Assembly: GCA_030684475.1 (NCBI GenBank)
Contig: JAUXWB010000023.1
Coordinates: forward strand, 1-45,438
Length of the DNA: 45,438 nt
Direction: 5' to 3'
Origin: Reyranella sp.
GTDB lineage: Bacteria > Pseudomonadota > Alphaproteobacteria > Reyranellales > Reyranellaceae
Part shown: in pieces, positions 1 to 8,200 of the stretch
How positions within the stretch are numbered: position 1 is the stretch's first letter
Layout: each line of letters begins with the position of its first letter
Notes under the pieces: model-generated
What the model was told of the DNA's origin: nothing
The model's database searches: none
Seen by the model: the letters and a program-made list of their open reading frames with translations, nothing else
Position numbers and translations under genes: made by a program

Positions 1-1
1 G

Positions 2-607
2 GTGGAAGCGTACGGCCTCGATCCCGTGCGCTACTTCCTGCTGCGTGAGGTTCCCTTCGGCAACGACGGCGATTTCCAGCGCCGCGCGCTGATCGGCCGT
101 CTCAATGCCGATCTCGCCAACGCCTACGGCAATCTGTGTCAGCGCGTCCTGTCGATCGTCGCCAAGAATTGCGATAGCAAGGTCCCGGCCAAGGGCACGC
201 TCACTGATGCAGACAATGCGCTGCTCGATCGCGCAAAGAGCCTGTTGGCTGCCGTGCGTTCGGAGCTCGACGAGCAGGCCTTCCACAAGGCGCTGACCAC
301 GATCTGGGAGGTGATCGCCGACGCCAATCGTTATGTCGACGCCCAGGCGCCGTGGGCCCTCGCCAAGACTGACCCGGTGCGCCGCGACACGGTGCTGTGG
401 GTCCTGGCCGAGACCATCCGGCGGGTGACGCTGCTGGTGCAGCCTTTCATGCCCGACTCGACGGGCAAGATCCTCGATCAGCTCGCTGTACCGGCGGAGG
501 CGCGGACCTTTGCCGCGTTCGACCGCGAACTCGTCTCCGGAACGACGCTGCCCAAGCCGCAGGGCGTGTTCCCGCGCTTCGTCGAAGCGGCCGCCGCGGC
601 GGGCTGA
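2..607 (+). CDS. metG: Methionine--tRNA ligase, C-terminal part (partial at left edge)
   Basis: Only the last 201 residues are in the window; the gene runs off the left edge. Methionyl-tRNA synthetase charges tRNA-Met in the cytoplasm. The visible part opens with YGLDPVRYFLLREVPFG, the junction after the KMSKS loop in class I MetRS. It continues with the helical anticodon-binding domain (NADLANAYGNLCQRVLS, then DANRYVDAQAPWALAK, the conserved helix with the Trp that stacks on the anticodon). The protein ends soon after this domain, so it lacks the C-terminal tRNA-binding (EMAP/Trbp111-like) extension found in some bacterial MetRS. The TGA stop is one base before the tatD ATG, so the two are probably co-transcribed. 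The apparent GTG at position 2 is an internal codon, not the start. Confidence 0.95.
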   Translation: MEAYGLDPVRYFLLREVPFGNDGDFQRRALIGRLNADLANAYGNLCQRVLSIVAKNCDSKVPAKGTLTDADNALLDRAKSLLAAVRSELDEQAFHKALTTIWEVIADANRYVDAQAPWALAKTDPVRRDTVLWVLAETIRRVTLLVQPFMPDSTGKILDQLAVPAEARTFAAFDRELVSGTTLPKPQGVFPRFVEAAAAAG

Positions 608-608
608 C

Positions 609-1397
609 ATGCTGATCGACAGTCATTGCCATCTCGACTTTCCCGAACTCGCCGACGACGAGGCGGGGGTGTTGGCGCGCGCCCGGACGGCGGGCGTGGC
701 CGGGATGTTGACGATCGGCACCAGACTCGATCAGTTCGAGCGTGTCCGCGCCATCGCCGAACGCCACGGCAACGTCTGGTGTTCGGTCGGCGTCCATCCG
801 CATGAGGCGAAGGAGGAGGGGCAGCGCACGCCCGACCGGCTGGTCGAGGCCACGCATCATCCCAAGGTCGTGGGCATCGGCGAGACCGGGCTCGATTTCT
901 ACTACCAGCACAGTCCGCGCGACGAGCAGGTTGAGAGCTTTCGCGCCCACATTGCCGCGTCGCGTCAAACCGGCTTGCCGCTGATCGTCCACACAAGGGA
1001 CGCCGACCGCGAAACCATCGACATTCTCGAGGAAGAGGCGGGCAAGGGGGCTTTCCCCGGCCTGATCCATTGCTTCACGTCGGGCCCCGAGGTCGCGCGA
1101 TGCGCCCTGGCCCTCGGCTTCTACATTTCGATTTCTGGCATCGTGACCTTCAAGGCGGCGGAGGACCTGCGCGGCATCGTCCGCGATATCCCGCTCGACC
1201 GGCTGCTGGTCGAGACCGATTCACCCTACCTTGCACCAGTGCCAAAACGCGGTAAGACCAACGAACCAGCGTACGTCGCCCATACCGCAGCCAAGGTCGC
1301 TGAACTCAAGGGTGTGAGCGTGAGCGAACTCGAAGAAGCGACGACGGCGAATTTTTTCCGGCTGTTTGCCAAGGCGGAGCGCCAGCAGTGCGGGTGA
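609..1397 (+). CDS. tatD: TatD family metal-dependent hydrolase (DNase)
   Basis: 262 residues, a full-length TatD-family TIM-barrel hydrolase. Family members are metal-dependent 3'-5' exonucleases/DNases acting in the cytoplasm, and some are implicated in DNA repair or quality control. Visible metal ligands are DSHCHLDF at residues 4-11 (HxH), the ETGLDFYY strand, HTRDA, GLIHCFTSG and the C-terminal ETDSPYLAP aspartate. The ATG at 609 was chosen because the protein begins directly with the family-typical MLIDSHCHLD; the open frame extends upstream only as an overlap with metG. It starts one base after the metG stop and overlaps the next gene by 10 bp, giving the metG-tatD-MBL order common in alphaproteobacteria. 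Confidence 0.95.
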   Translation: MLIDSHCHLDFPELADDEAGVLARARTAGVAGMLTIGTRLDQFERVRAIAERHGNVWCSVGVHPHEAKEEGQRTPDRLVEATHHPKVVGIGETGLDFYYQHSPRDEQVESFRAHIAASRQTGLPLIVHTRDADRETIDILEEEAGKGAFPGLIHCFTSGPEVARCALALGFYISISGIVTFKAAEDLRGIVRDIPLDRLLVETDSPYLAPVPKRGKTNEPAYVAHTAAKVAELKGVSVSELEEATTANFFRLFAKAERQQCG

Positions 1398-2167
1398 CGA
1401 TCCTCGGCTGCGGCACCTCGGGAGGCGTTCCGCGGCCGGGGGGCAAGGACGGGTTGGGCGAATGGGGGGCGGCCAACCCCGAGGACGGCCGTAACCAGCG
1501 CCGGCGCTGTTCCATCCTGGTCCAGGACAAGGGCAAGACCGTGCTGGTCGACACCTCGCCTGATCTGCGTTCGCAACTGCTCGACGCCCGGGTCGAACGC
1601 GTCGATGCGGTGATCTGGACGCACGAGCACGCCGACCAAGTCCATGGCATCGACGATCTGCGTCCCTATGCCATCCGCCAGGGGCGGATCGAAGCTTGGG
1701 CCGACGAGCGAACCCTTGGGATCCTTCGACGGCGCTTCGGCTACTGTTTCGAGGCCGAGGGGAGCGGGGTGTACAACCCGATCTACCAGGCCAACCAGAT
1801 CGAGGGACCCTTCCAGGCCGCCGGGCTTCCGGTCATTCCCTTTACTCAAGACCATGGTTTGGGTCCGTCACTGGGCTTCCGGTTTGGCCGACTGGCCTAC
1901 GCCAACGACGTCGTGACCCTGCCGGACAGCGCTTTCGCCGCGATGGCGGGCGTCGACGTGCTGATTGTCGATGCCATGCGGTTCCGACCGCATCCGACCC
2001 ATGCCCATCTCGACCGGGCCCTCGAATGGATCGCGAAGATCCGCCCTGCGCGGGCTTTTTTGACCAATCTTCACGTCGATATGGACTATGCTGAGATCGA
2101 TCGCCTAACGCCACCCCATGTGCAGCCTTGTCGGGACGGCCTGGTTATCGATGCGGACGAGATATAA
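1388..2167 (+). CDS. MBL-fold metallo-hydrolase (PhnP-like)
   Basis: 259 residues, GTG start inside the last codons of tatD (10-bp overlap, translational coupling likely). It is a metallo-beta-lactamase-fold protein: the N-terminal GCGTSGGVPRPGG strand/loop is typical of the PhnP/lipoate-associated MBL group, TLVDTSPDLR follows, and the metal motif is WTHEHADQVHGIDDLR near residues 78-93. The motif reads HxHxDQ, so the sixth position, usually His, is Gln. A later DAMRF and LTNLHVDMDY supply the downstream Asp and His. Distant relatives include E. coli PhnP (cyclic phosphate phosphodiesterase), but no phn genes lie nearby, so the substrate is unknown. The tatD neighbourhood suggests a housekeeping phosphodiesterase. 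Confidence 0.85.
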   Translation: MRVTILGCGTSGGVPRPGGKDGLGEWGAANPEDGRNQRRRCSILVQDKGKTVLVDTSPDLRSQLLDARVERVDAVIWTHEHADQVHGIDDLRPYAIRQGRIEAWADERTLGILRRRFGYCFEAEGSGVYNPIYQANQIEGPFQAAGLPVIPFTQDHGLGPSLGFRFGRLAYANDVVTLPDSAFAAMAGVDVLIVDAMRFRPHPTHAHLDRALEWIAKIRPARAFLTNLHVDMDYAEIDRLTPPHVQPCRDGLVIDADEI

Positions 2168-2215
2168 TACAACAATAACAATGGGTTGTACTTGATTTCT
2201 GACACCTTGAGTAAG

Positions 2216-2887
2216 ATGAGACAAAAGGAGTCCGGAGTCCGCCTGTTCTTGGCTGTGGCCGGGGTTGGCCTGTGCCTGGCCTTGCCCGTTGCCGCCAACG
2301 ACAAGCTCGAGGCCGGCGGCCAGACGTTCCTCGACTTCGCGACACTCGACAATGGCGCGAGCTTTTCCCAAGGCGATCCCATTATCGCCGGTGGGCCCAA
2401 TCCGGTGTCTTCGAAGGTTCTTGCAATCGAGAGCACCAAGGGCTTTGCACGCGTCCGCTTCGAGCAAATGCGGCTGACAATGTCGCTGCCGCTCGGCTGG
2501 CAGGCGACCGAGGATTGGGAGCGGGGCATCGCCTACAGCACCGACAAACGATACCGTCTCATCATTTGGCGGGTCGATTTCGATTTCGAGGGCGTCAAGG
2601 ATGCGGAGCATTATGCCGCCACCAAGGGCGGCTCGATCCAGGCGCGCCGTCCCACGGTGAAGGCGCAGGCGCGCAAGCTCAGCGATGGGACCTATCTGGT
2701 CGTGTACGAGAACGCCCCCAGGGCACAGGGCGATTCGGAGATGCGGGTCGTCTTTGACCTCGTCATGACGCAGCCCGGCAATTCGAAGCTCGGCGTGCTG
2801 GTCACGCTCGGAGTCCCGGCGAGCGACGCCGGGCGAGGCATCAAGTTGCTAGCTCTTCTAAAGGAAAATATGAGGATAGACTGGTAG
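2216..2887 (+). CDS. Secreted/periplasmic protein of unknown function
   Basis: 223 residues from the ATG at 2216; a TTG at 2186 would add ten residues ahead of the signal peptide and is less likely. Residues 1-27 look like a Sec signal peptide: basic RQKESGVR, hydrophobic LFLAVAGVGLCLALP, then VAAND as the cleavage region. The mature part is rich in beta-strand patterns (FARVRFEQMRLTMSLPLGW, YRLIIWRVDFDF) and has no motif I recognise, no membrane segment and no cysteines. Both flanks are strongly AT-rich compared with the rest of the window, and the last 14 codons (KLLALLKENMRIDW) use AT-rich codons, which may indicate acquisition or a relaxed region. No function is proposed. Confidence 0.75.
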   Translation: MRQKESGVRLFLAVAGVGLCLALPVAANDKLEAGGQTFLDFATLDNGASFSQGDPIIAGGPNPVSSKVLAIESTKGFARVRFEQMRLTMSLPLGWQATEDWERGIAYSTDKRYRLIIWRVDFDFEGVKDAEHYAATKGGSIQARRPTVKAQARKLSDGTYLVVYENAPRAQGDSEMRVVFDLVMTQPGNSKLGVLVTLGVPASDAGRGIKLLALLKENMRIDW

Positions 2888-2894
2888 ATAGTTG

Positions 2895-2935
2895 ATATTT
2901 AATTTATATAAATATTTGTCATAATATATATTATG
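2895..2935. promoter_or_regulatory. AT-rich palindromes upstream of mazG
   Basis: The 75-bp gap between the secreted protein and mazG is almost pure A/T in its first two thirds. It contains a perfect 16-bp palindrome, CATAATATATATTATG, at 2920-2935. Just upstream are inverted arms ATATTTA (2895-2901) and TAAATAT (2909-2915) separated by 7 bp. Neither has a T-run or GC stem, so an intrinsic terminator is unlikely. A promoter/operator region for mazG, or a nucleoid-protein binding site, fits better. The palindromes are seen directly; the role is inferred. Confidence 0.4.
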
Positions 2936-2962
2936 CGATAATCAGAAACGAGGTCGAGCACC

Positions 2963-3790
2963 ATGACGCCGGCACGTCCCACGGCGGAAACGCTGCCCCG
3001 CGAGCCGATGGCGCGCCTCCTCGCGGTCATGGCTTGGCTGCGCCATCGCCAGTACGGTTGTCCCTGGGACATCGACCAGACCTTCCGGACGATCGCGCCC
3101 TATACGATCGAGGAGGCCTACGAAGTCGCCGACGCCATCGAACGTGACGACATGCTGGCCCTCAAGGAGGAACTCGGCGATCTGCTGCTCCAGGTCGTCT
3201 ACCATGCCCAGATCGCCCAGGAAGCCGAGGCCTTCGGTTTTGCCGACGTGGCGGCGGCGATCGCCGACAAAATGGTCGACCGCCACCCCCATGTCTTCGC
3301 CGATGCCCGGATCGACACCGCCGAGGCTCAGACCGTTTCGTGGGAAGCCCGCAAGGCTGCCGAGCGGGCCGCCAAACAGGCTGCGGAGCCGGCAGGGACC
3401 CTGGACGGGGTGGCGCGCGCCCTGCCCGCCCTCCTGCGCGCCGAGAAGATCCAGAAGCGAGCCGCCCGGGTCGGCTTCGACTGGAAGGAAACCGCGCCCG
3501 TCATCGACAAGATCGAGGAGGAACTGGCCGAGCTGCGCGCCGAGATTACCGCCGGGACCGTCGATCAGGCCCGCCTGAGCGATGAATTGGGTGACGTGCT
3601 GTTCGCCGTCGCCAATCTCGCGCGCCACTGCAAGGTCGACCCGGAGGCCGCCTTGCGTGCCACCAACGACAAGTTCGAGCGCCGCTTCGGCTACATCGAG
3701 CGCCAGCTTGCGCTTCAGGGCCGCAATCCCGTCGACGCCACCCTGGGCGAGATGGAAGCCCTCTGGCAGGAAGCCAAGACGCGTGTCTAG
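2963..3790 (+). CDS. mazG: Nucleoside triphosphate pyrophosphohydrolase MazG
   Basis: 275 residues, the usual length of the two-domain MazG. It hydrolyses (d)NTPs to NMP and PPi, a cytoplasmic house-cleaning activity, and in E. coli lowers ppGpp. The first MazG domain (about 15-130) shows the CPWD motif and the metal-binding EEAYEV...LKEELGDLLLQVVYHAQIA pattern. The second domain (about 170-270) repeats it as IEEELAELRAEI...LSDELGDVLFAVANLARH, which is normally the catalytically active copy. The ATG at 2963 is preceded by a GAGG about 10 nt upstream and an AT-rich promoter-like region. The 3' end overlaps the convergent inositol-monophosphatase gene by 4 bp. Confidence 0.95.
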   Translation: MTPARPTAETLPREPMARLLAVMAWLRHRQYGCPWDIDQTFRTIAPYTIEEAYEVADAIERDDMLALKEELGDLLLQVVYHAQIAQEAEAFGFADVAAAIADKMVDRHPHVFADARIDTAEAQTVSWEARKAAERAAKQAAEPAGTLDGVARALPALLRAEKIQKRAARVGFDWKETAPVIDKIEEELAELRAEITAGTVDQARLSDELGDVLFAVANLARHCKVDPEAALRATNDKFERRFGYIERQLALQGRNPVDATLGEMEALWQEAKTRV

Positions 3791-4632
3791 TCTTCCTCGG
3801 GCTGCAATAGTGGCAATTCCAGCGCATCGAACACCTTGCGCACGTCGGCCAGCGCCTGCTGTGACGGTGCGCCGATGATCCCTGCATCTATCGGTTGGGC
3901 TGGACCGTAGTCTCCGCCGTCAAATCGCACCGCGCCGCCACCCGCCTCGGCCAGCATCAAGGCTCCCGCCGCATGATCCCAGGGCTTGGTGCGCCGATAG
4001 ATGCTGAAACCCGCCCGGCCTGCCAGGATTTCCAGGTATTCGACTCCGGCACAGCGAAGCGTCGACACGGGACCCAGCCCGCGCCGCCAGACCGCCGGAA
4101 GCTGGCGATCGAACGCCTTGCGTATCCGATAGCCGACGAAGCCCGAGGACGATCCACCCGATGGCGCTCCGACCACGGCTGTTCCGTCGAGAGTAACGCC
4201 CTGCCCCGCCAGCGCTATGACCATCCGTCCGTTCGGGACATCGAATATCCAGCCGCCGATGGTCCGACCATCCGCGACCAAAGCGACGATGATCGCAAAA
4301 GTCGCCTTGCCGGCCGCGAAGTTTGCGGTGCCATCCAGTGGATCGACGATCCAGCACATCTCCCCCGGACGGCCGATCAGGTCGAGAAGGCCGGCATCGT
4401 CCTCGACCGCCTCTTCGCCCACCACCGGCACGCCCGGCAATATCTTCGCCAAGCCTGACGCTAGCCGCTGTTCCGAGGCAACGTCGGCCACGGTCACGAA
4501 ATCATTGGGCCGCTTCTGGCGGATGTCGTCCTTGGAGAGATTGCGAAACCGCGGCAGTAGTTCGGCGGCCGCTGTCTCGCGGATCAGGTCGGCGACCCGC
4601 GACGGGTCGCTACCGCCGAGCCTCGAGGTCAG
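3787..4632 (-). CDS. Inositol monophosphatase family protein (HisN/SuhB-like)
   Basis: About 281 residues if translation begins at the CTG (4632-4630) that overlaps the groES TGA. The signature residues of the Mg-dependent, lithium-sensitive phosphatase superfamily are all present: GEEAVED (metal Glu), [15 protein letters not shown] (the DPxDGTxNF motif) and [19 protein letters not shown] (WDxAAG). Possible substrates include inositol-1-phosphate, histidinol phosphate and PAP; sequence alone does not decide. The start is odd. No ATG, GTG or TTG lies between the groES stop and the conserved FVTVADVAS region, and the only canonical upstream start is a GTG at 4710, 82 bp inside groES, giving an arginine-rich shadow N-terminus. 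Translation by coupling at CTGA is my preferred reading; a GTG near 4504 would cut into the fold. Confidence 0.85.
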   Translation of the reverse strand: MTSRLGGSDPSRVADLIRETAAAELLPRFRNLSKDDIRQKRPNDFVTVADVASEQRLASGLAKILPGVPVVGEEAVEDDAGLLDLIGRPGEMCWIVDPLDGTANFAAGKATFAIIVALVADGRTIGGWIFDVPNGRMVIALAGQGVTLDGTAVVGAPSGGSSSGFVGYRIRKAFDRQLPAVWRRGLGPVSTLRCAGVEYLEILAGRAGFSIYRRTKPWDHAAGALMLAEAGGGAVRFDGGDYGPAQPIDAGIIGAPSQQALADVRKVFDALELPLLQPEED

Positions 4633-4916
4633 CCGACGACGCCGAACAGATCCTCTTCCTTGAGGATGACGTGGTCGACACCGCCGATCTTGACCTCCGT
4701 GCCGGACCACTTGCCGTAGATCACCTTGTCGCCAACCTTGACGTCGACAGCCTGCAGCCGACCGTCCTCCAGCCGCTTGCCCTTGCCCACCGCCACGACC
4801 TCGCCCTGCATCGGCTTTTCCTGGGCCGTGTCGGGAATGATGAGACCACCCTTGGTCTTGGTCTCGGCAGTCATGGGCTTGAGCAGCAGCCGATCATGTA
4901 AGGGCTTGAATTTCAT
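4629..4916 (-). CDS. groES: Co-chaperonin GroES (Cpn10), orphan copy
   Basis: 95 residues, exactly Cpn10 length. It caps the GroEL chamber as a heptamer in the cytoplasm. The N-terminal [12 protein letters not shown] strand, the mobile loop [18 protein letters not shown] that contacts GroEL, the [11 protein letters not shown] roof hairpin region and [17 protein letters not shown] are all conserved, so it looks functional. A good AAGGAA ribosome-binding site lies just before the ATG. No groEL follows; the next gene is an inositol-monophosphatase-like enzyme coupled at its stop codon. No CIRCE-type inverted repeat is visible in the 54 bp upstream. It is therefore probably an accessory groES, with the main groESL operon elsewhere. 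Confidence 0.93.
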   Translation of the reverse strand: MKFKPLHDRLLLKPMTAETKTKGGLIIPDTAQEKPMQGEVVAVGKGKRLEDGRLQAVDVKVGDKVIYGKWSGTEVKIGGVDHVILKEEDLFGVVG

Positions 4917-4970
4917 GGCATTTCCTTCGTCTGGAGTCGTGCCGCTTATAGATTTCGCGCCGGATGCCTG

Positions 4971-6347
4971 TCAACGCGCGAGGCGGCGGTCGAGCTGTGC
5001 GGCAGCGGCGGCATCGAGCGCGACCGTGAGCAGAGCCAATTCACCGTCGTCACGACGATGCCGGACCTCGCCGTGGCGATAGAGCCAGGCAATGGTTGCG
5101 CCGTCGCTCAAGGGGACGGAAATCTCGCGGGCCGTTCCTGCCCGCCCGAGAATTTCACCGATGGCCTCCAGAAGGCGATCGATGCCTTCACCGGTCAGAG
5201 CCGAAACCGGATACTGCAACGTTCGCTCGGCGCCGGCAGCGGCGCGGGTCTGGAGGGCCTCCCGCCCTTCCGTCGCAAGTGCATCAATCTTGTTCAAGGC
5301 TTCGATCAACGGTTTGCCGCCCCCGTCCTCGAGCGCCCCGAGTTCCTTCAGGACCCGCTCGACGTCGGCGCGCTGCTGCTCGGTGTCGGGATGGGCGATG
5401 TCGCGCACATGCACGATCAAGTCGGCCTCGACCACCTCCTCGAGCGTCGCACGGAAGGCAGCGACGAGATGCGTCGGCAGGTCGGAGACGAAACCCACCG
5501 TGTCGGAGATCACGCATCCCTTGCCGTTGGGCAGCTTGATCGACCGCATTGTCGGGTCGAGGGTAGCGAACAGCAGGTCCCTGGCCATCACACCGGCGCC
5601 GGACAGGCGGTTGAAAAGCGTCGACTTGCCGGCATTTGTGTAGCCCACAAGGGCGACCGTCGGCAGTCGCGCCTTCTTGCGACCGACGCGATTGACGGCG
5701 CGCGTCCGCTGCACGCCCTCGAGATCGCGCTTGATGCGCACGATACGCTCGCCGATCAGGCGGCGGTCGATCTCGATCTGTGATTCGCCGGGGCCGCCCA
5801 GGAATCCGAAACCGCCTCTCTGACGCTCAAGATGGGTCCACGACCGCACCAGTCGGCCGCGTTGATAATCGAGTGCCGCGAGTTCGACCTGGAGCCGGCC
5901 CTCGTGCGTGCGGGCGCGGGCGCCGAAGATCTCGAGGATGAGGCCCGTGCGATCGATGACCTTGGTCTGCCAGGCTTTTTCGAGGTTGCGCTGCTGCACG
6001 GGCGTGAGCCGGTCATCGACGATCACCAGGCCGATGCCGAGGTCCTCGACGGCTTCCTTCAGCCGGTCGACGACACCTTTGCCCAGCAACGTGGCAGGCG
6101 TGACCTGGCGCAGCGGCATGGTCTGGGCCAGGCGCACGTCAATGTCTATCGAGCGCGCCAGCCCCACGGCCTCCTCGAGCTTGGCCTCGCTGTCGCGTTG
6201 TTCGCCTCGGCCGCGCACATAAGGGCACAGGACCGCCGCGACCATCGCCGGTCGCGCCGTGTCGTTGGGCATGCGCCTACGCTTTTCCTGGACGTCGTGC
6301 TCGAGGTCTTCGATCAAATCAGCCTGCTGCCTCGGCTTTATCGCCAT
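4971..6347 (-). CDS. hflX: GTPase HflX (ribosome-associated)
   Basis: 458 residues. HflX binds the 50S subunit, splits stalled or hibernating ribosomes under stress, and has GTPase activity. The N-terminal HflX domain (about 30-220) contains the glycine-rich [19 protein letters not shown] linker to the G domain. The P-loop GYTNAGKS is at residues 235-242, followed by ATLDPT (switch), [10 protein letters not shown] (G3) and NKID (G4). The ATG at 6347 overlaps the hfq coding sequence by 29 bp, so translation is coupled to hfq, matching the conserved hfq-hflX pair of proteobacteria. The N-terminus is about 30 residues longer than in short HflX forms; an ATG at residue 26 is an alternative start. 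Confidence 0.96.
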   Translation of the reverse strand: MAIKPRQQADLIEDLEHDVQEKRRRMPNDTARPAMVAAVLCPYVRGRGEQRDSEAKLEEAVGLARSIDIDVRLAQTMPLRQVTPATLLGKGVVDRLKEAVEDLGIGLVIVDDRLTPVQQRNLEKAWQTKVIDRTGLILEIFGARARTHEGRLQVELAALDYQRGRLVRSWTHLERQRGGFGFLGGPGESQIEIDRRLIGERIVRIKRDLEGVQRTRAVNRVGRKKARLPTVALVGYTNAGKSTLFNRLSGAGVMARDLLFATLDPTMRSIKLPNGKGCVISDTVGFVSDLPTHLVAAFRATLEEVVEADLIVHVRDIAHPDTEQQRADVERVLKELGALEDGGGKPLIEALNKIDALATEGREALQTRAAAGAERTLQYPVSALTGEGIDRLLEAIGEILGRAGTAREISVPLSDGATIAWLYRHGEVRHRRDDGELALLTVALDAAAAAQLDRRLAR

Positions 6348-6567
6348 CGAACAATTGCACCGGGGTCACCGGCATAATGGTCGAGATCGCATGCTTGTAG
6401 ACAAGCTGCGAATGACCGTCACGGCGCAGAAGCACCGAGAAATTGTCGAACCACGTGACGATTCCCTGCAGTTTCACGCCGTTCACAAGGAAGATCGTGA
6501 CCGGAGTCTTGTTCTTTCGCAGGTGGTTCAGGAAGACGTCCTGAACGTTTTGTGCCTTTTCGCTCAT
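6319..6567 (-). CDS. hfq: RNA chaperone Hfq
   Basis: 82 residues from the ATG at 6567, which begins [20 protein letters not shown] as in other alphaproteobacterial Hfq. Hfq is a hexameric Sm-like ring that anneals small RNAs to mRNAs. The Sm1 segment ([20 protein letters not shown]) and Sm2 segment with the YKHAIST motif are complete. AGAGG lies about nine bases before this ATG. A TTG at 6654 would add 29 proline-rich residues and has no such site, so I reject it. The gene lies 105 bp downstream of the HAD phosphatase and overlaps hflX. Confidence 0.97.
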   Translation of the reverse strand: MSEKAQNVQDVFLNHLRKNKTPVTIFLVNGVKLQGIVTWFDNFSVLLRRDGHSQLVYKHAISTIMPVTPVQLFDGDKAEAAG

Positions 6568-6672
6568 GTTCTTGGCCTCTTGCTGGGCGGCCGGCTCCCC
6601 GAAGGTCACCGGTTTGGGGGGTGCGGGTCTCTCCGCGCTACCGAGTTGAATCAAATATAGGCGACGCTTGGA

Positions 6673-7329
6673 TCAAAGCAATGCCAGCAACTCATGACAA
6701 TTACGTGCCCTGAGACGGGGTGGATGTTCCAGCAGGGCGGCGGACAGCTCTTCCGCCCCCCCGATCAGAACGGGCAAACACCCTGCCGCATGGGCACATT
6801 GCAGGTCGGCCAGGGAATCCCCGACCATCCAGACTGTCTCATCTGGGGCAATTCCCGTGCCGTCGAGTGCCAGATAGATCGGGTCAGGTGCCGGCTTGTC
6901 GCGTTTCGCGTCCTTGGCGCCGACCGCGCGGGCGATCCAGCGTTGCCAGCCGAGGTGAGCCATCTCGGTCCGCAGGTTTTCGCCCACCTTGTTGCTGACG
7001 ATAGCCACATAGCATCCCGCTTCCCGGCAGTGCGCCAGCAGCGCGTCAGCGCCCGGTAGGGGCTGCAGACGTTCCAGATGGATGCGATGAAAGGTCTCGT
7101 AGAAGACCTTCTCCGCCTCGCCTGCCCGGTCGCCGAAGAGCTTGGGGAAAACATCGCGCAACGAGCCATGGGCGCGAACCTGCACCTCCTCGGCGGTCCA
7201 TGGCGTCAGCCCCAAGGTCATGAAGGTATCGTGATAGCACTCGACGATCGTGGGCCAGGTATTGACCAGGGTATTGTCCCAGTCGAACAGTACGGCACGC
7301 GGCAGTTTGACCGTGGCCAAATCTATCAC
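6673..7329 (-). CDS. HAD-superfamily hydrolase (phosphoglycolate phosphatase-like)
   Basis: 218 residues. It is a haloacid-dehalogenase-type phosphatase: motif I is LFDWDNTLVNTW (nucleophile D16, acid/base D18), motif II is AIVSNKVG, motif III is the Lys in KRDKPAPDPIY, and motif IV is MVGDSLADLQCA. The alpha-helical cap between motifs I and II is of the Gph/PGP type. Phosphoglycolate or another small phosphate ester is the likely substrate, but specificity cannot be read from the sequence. The GTG start overlaps the TGA of the aminotransferase gene (GTGA), indicating translational coupling. hfq follows 105 bp downstream. Confidence 0.88.
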   Translation of the reverse strand: MIDLATVKLPRAVLFDWDNTLVNTWPTIVECYHDTFMTLGLTPWTAEEVQVRAHGSLRDVFPKLFGDRAGEAEKVFYETFHRIHLERLQPLPGADALLAHCREAGCYVAIVSNKVGENLRTEMAHLGWQRWIARAVGAKDAKRDKPAPDPIYLALDGTGIAPDETVWMVGDSLADLQCAHAAGCLPVLIGGAEELSAALLEHPPRLRARNCHELLALL

Positions 7330-8189
7330 GTGACTGCCTCGCCGGCCGCCGCGAAGCGTACATACTCCTCGCGCAAGCGCCGGGCCGTTGGCCCGACCTT
7401 GCCGTCACCCACGGATTGGCCGTCGATCTTGACCACCGGCATCACGAACGAAGTTGCACTGGTAATGAATGCTTCCTGCGCCTTCTTGGCCTCTGCCAGC
7501 GAAAAGGGACGCTCGACGAACCTGAGCTGGAGCGCATTGCACAGCGCCTTCAGCGTATGCCGCGTGATGCCCGCCAGGATGCCGCTATCGGTCTGGCGCG
7601 TCACCAGTTCACCGTCCTGGGTCACGATCCAGGCGTTGGTCGACGCCCCCTCGGTGACGCATCCGTCGGCGTCGATCAACCATGCCTCGTAGGCGCCGCT
7701 CTCCCGTGCGGCCTGTTTGGCCAGCACATTCGGCAGCAAGGCAACGGTCTTGATATCACAACGCTGCCAACGGATGTCAGGCTGACTTTTCACCGCGATC
7801 CCGGGGCCGGGGTCGGCATCGGCCCGCTTGGTGTTCTTGGTCGTGAGCACCAGCGCCGGCTTGACCGGCTCGGTCGGAAAGGCGTGATCACGGCGGGCGA
7901 CTCCACGCGTCACCTGCATGTAGATCAGGCCGTCGCGAAGGCGATTGCGGCGCATCAATTCACGGATGATGAATCTCAAAGCCGTGCGGGAGACCGGCCA
8001 GCCGATCCTGAGTTCGCGCAATGACCTGTCGAGCCGGTCGATGTGTGGGCCCTCGTCGATCAACCGGCCGTCGCGCACGCCCACGACCTCATAGACGCCA
8101 TCGGCAAGCTGGTAGCCCCGATCCTCGATGTGAACACTGGCCTCGCGGTGGTCGACGTAGCGGCCATTGACGTAGGCATAGCGGGCCAT
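7326..8189 (-). CDS. dat: D-amino-acid transaminase (PLP fold type IV)
   Basis: 287 residues from the ATG at 8189, which is preceded by AAGGAGGG at 5-nt spacing; an upstream GTG at 8204 lacks a site and is rejected. Fold type IV aminotransferases include D-alanine transaminase, branched-chain aminotransferase and aminodeoxychorismate lyase. Here VNGRYVDHREASVHIEDRGYQLADGVYEV, LIYMQVTRGVARRDHAFP and the Schiff-base lysine K147 in RCDIKTVALLPNVLAKQ match D-alanine aminotransferase best. It interconverts D-Ala/2-oxoglutarate and D-Glu/pyruvate, feeding peptidoglycan precursors. It starts 11 bp after ntrX and overlaps the HAD gene by 4 nt, as in the ntrX-dat-hfq order seen in many alphaproteobacteria. 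Confidence 0.9.
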   Translation of the reverse strand: MARYAYVNGRYVDHREASVHIEDRGYQLADGVYEVVGVRDGRLIDEGPHIDRLDRSLRELRIGWPVSRTALRFIIRELMRRNRLRDGLIYMQVTRGVARRDHAFPTEPVKPALVLTTKNTKRADADPGPGIAVKSQPDIRWQRCDIKTVALLPNVLAKQAARESGAYEAWLIDADGCVTEGASTNAWIVTQDGELVTRQTDSGILAGITRHTLKALCNALQLRFVERPFSLAEAKKAQEAFITSATSFVMPVVKIDGQSVGDGKVGPTARRLREEYVRFAAAGEAVT

Positions 8190-8200
8190 GCCGCCCTCCT

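Noticed and set aside
6568-6654. Longer Hfq starting at TTG 6654
   Set aside because: It would add 29 proline-rich residues absent from the family, and the ATG at 6567 has a proper ribosome-binding site.
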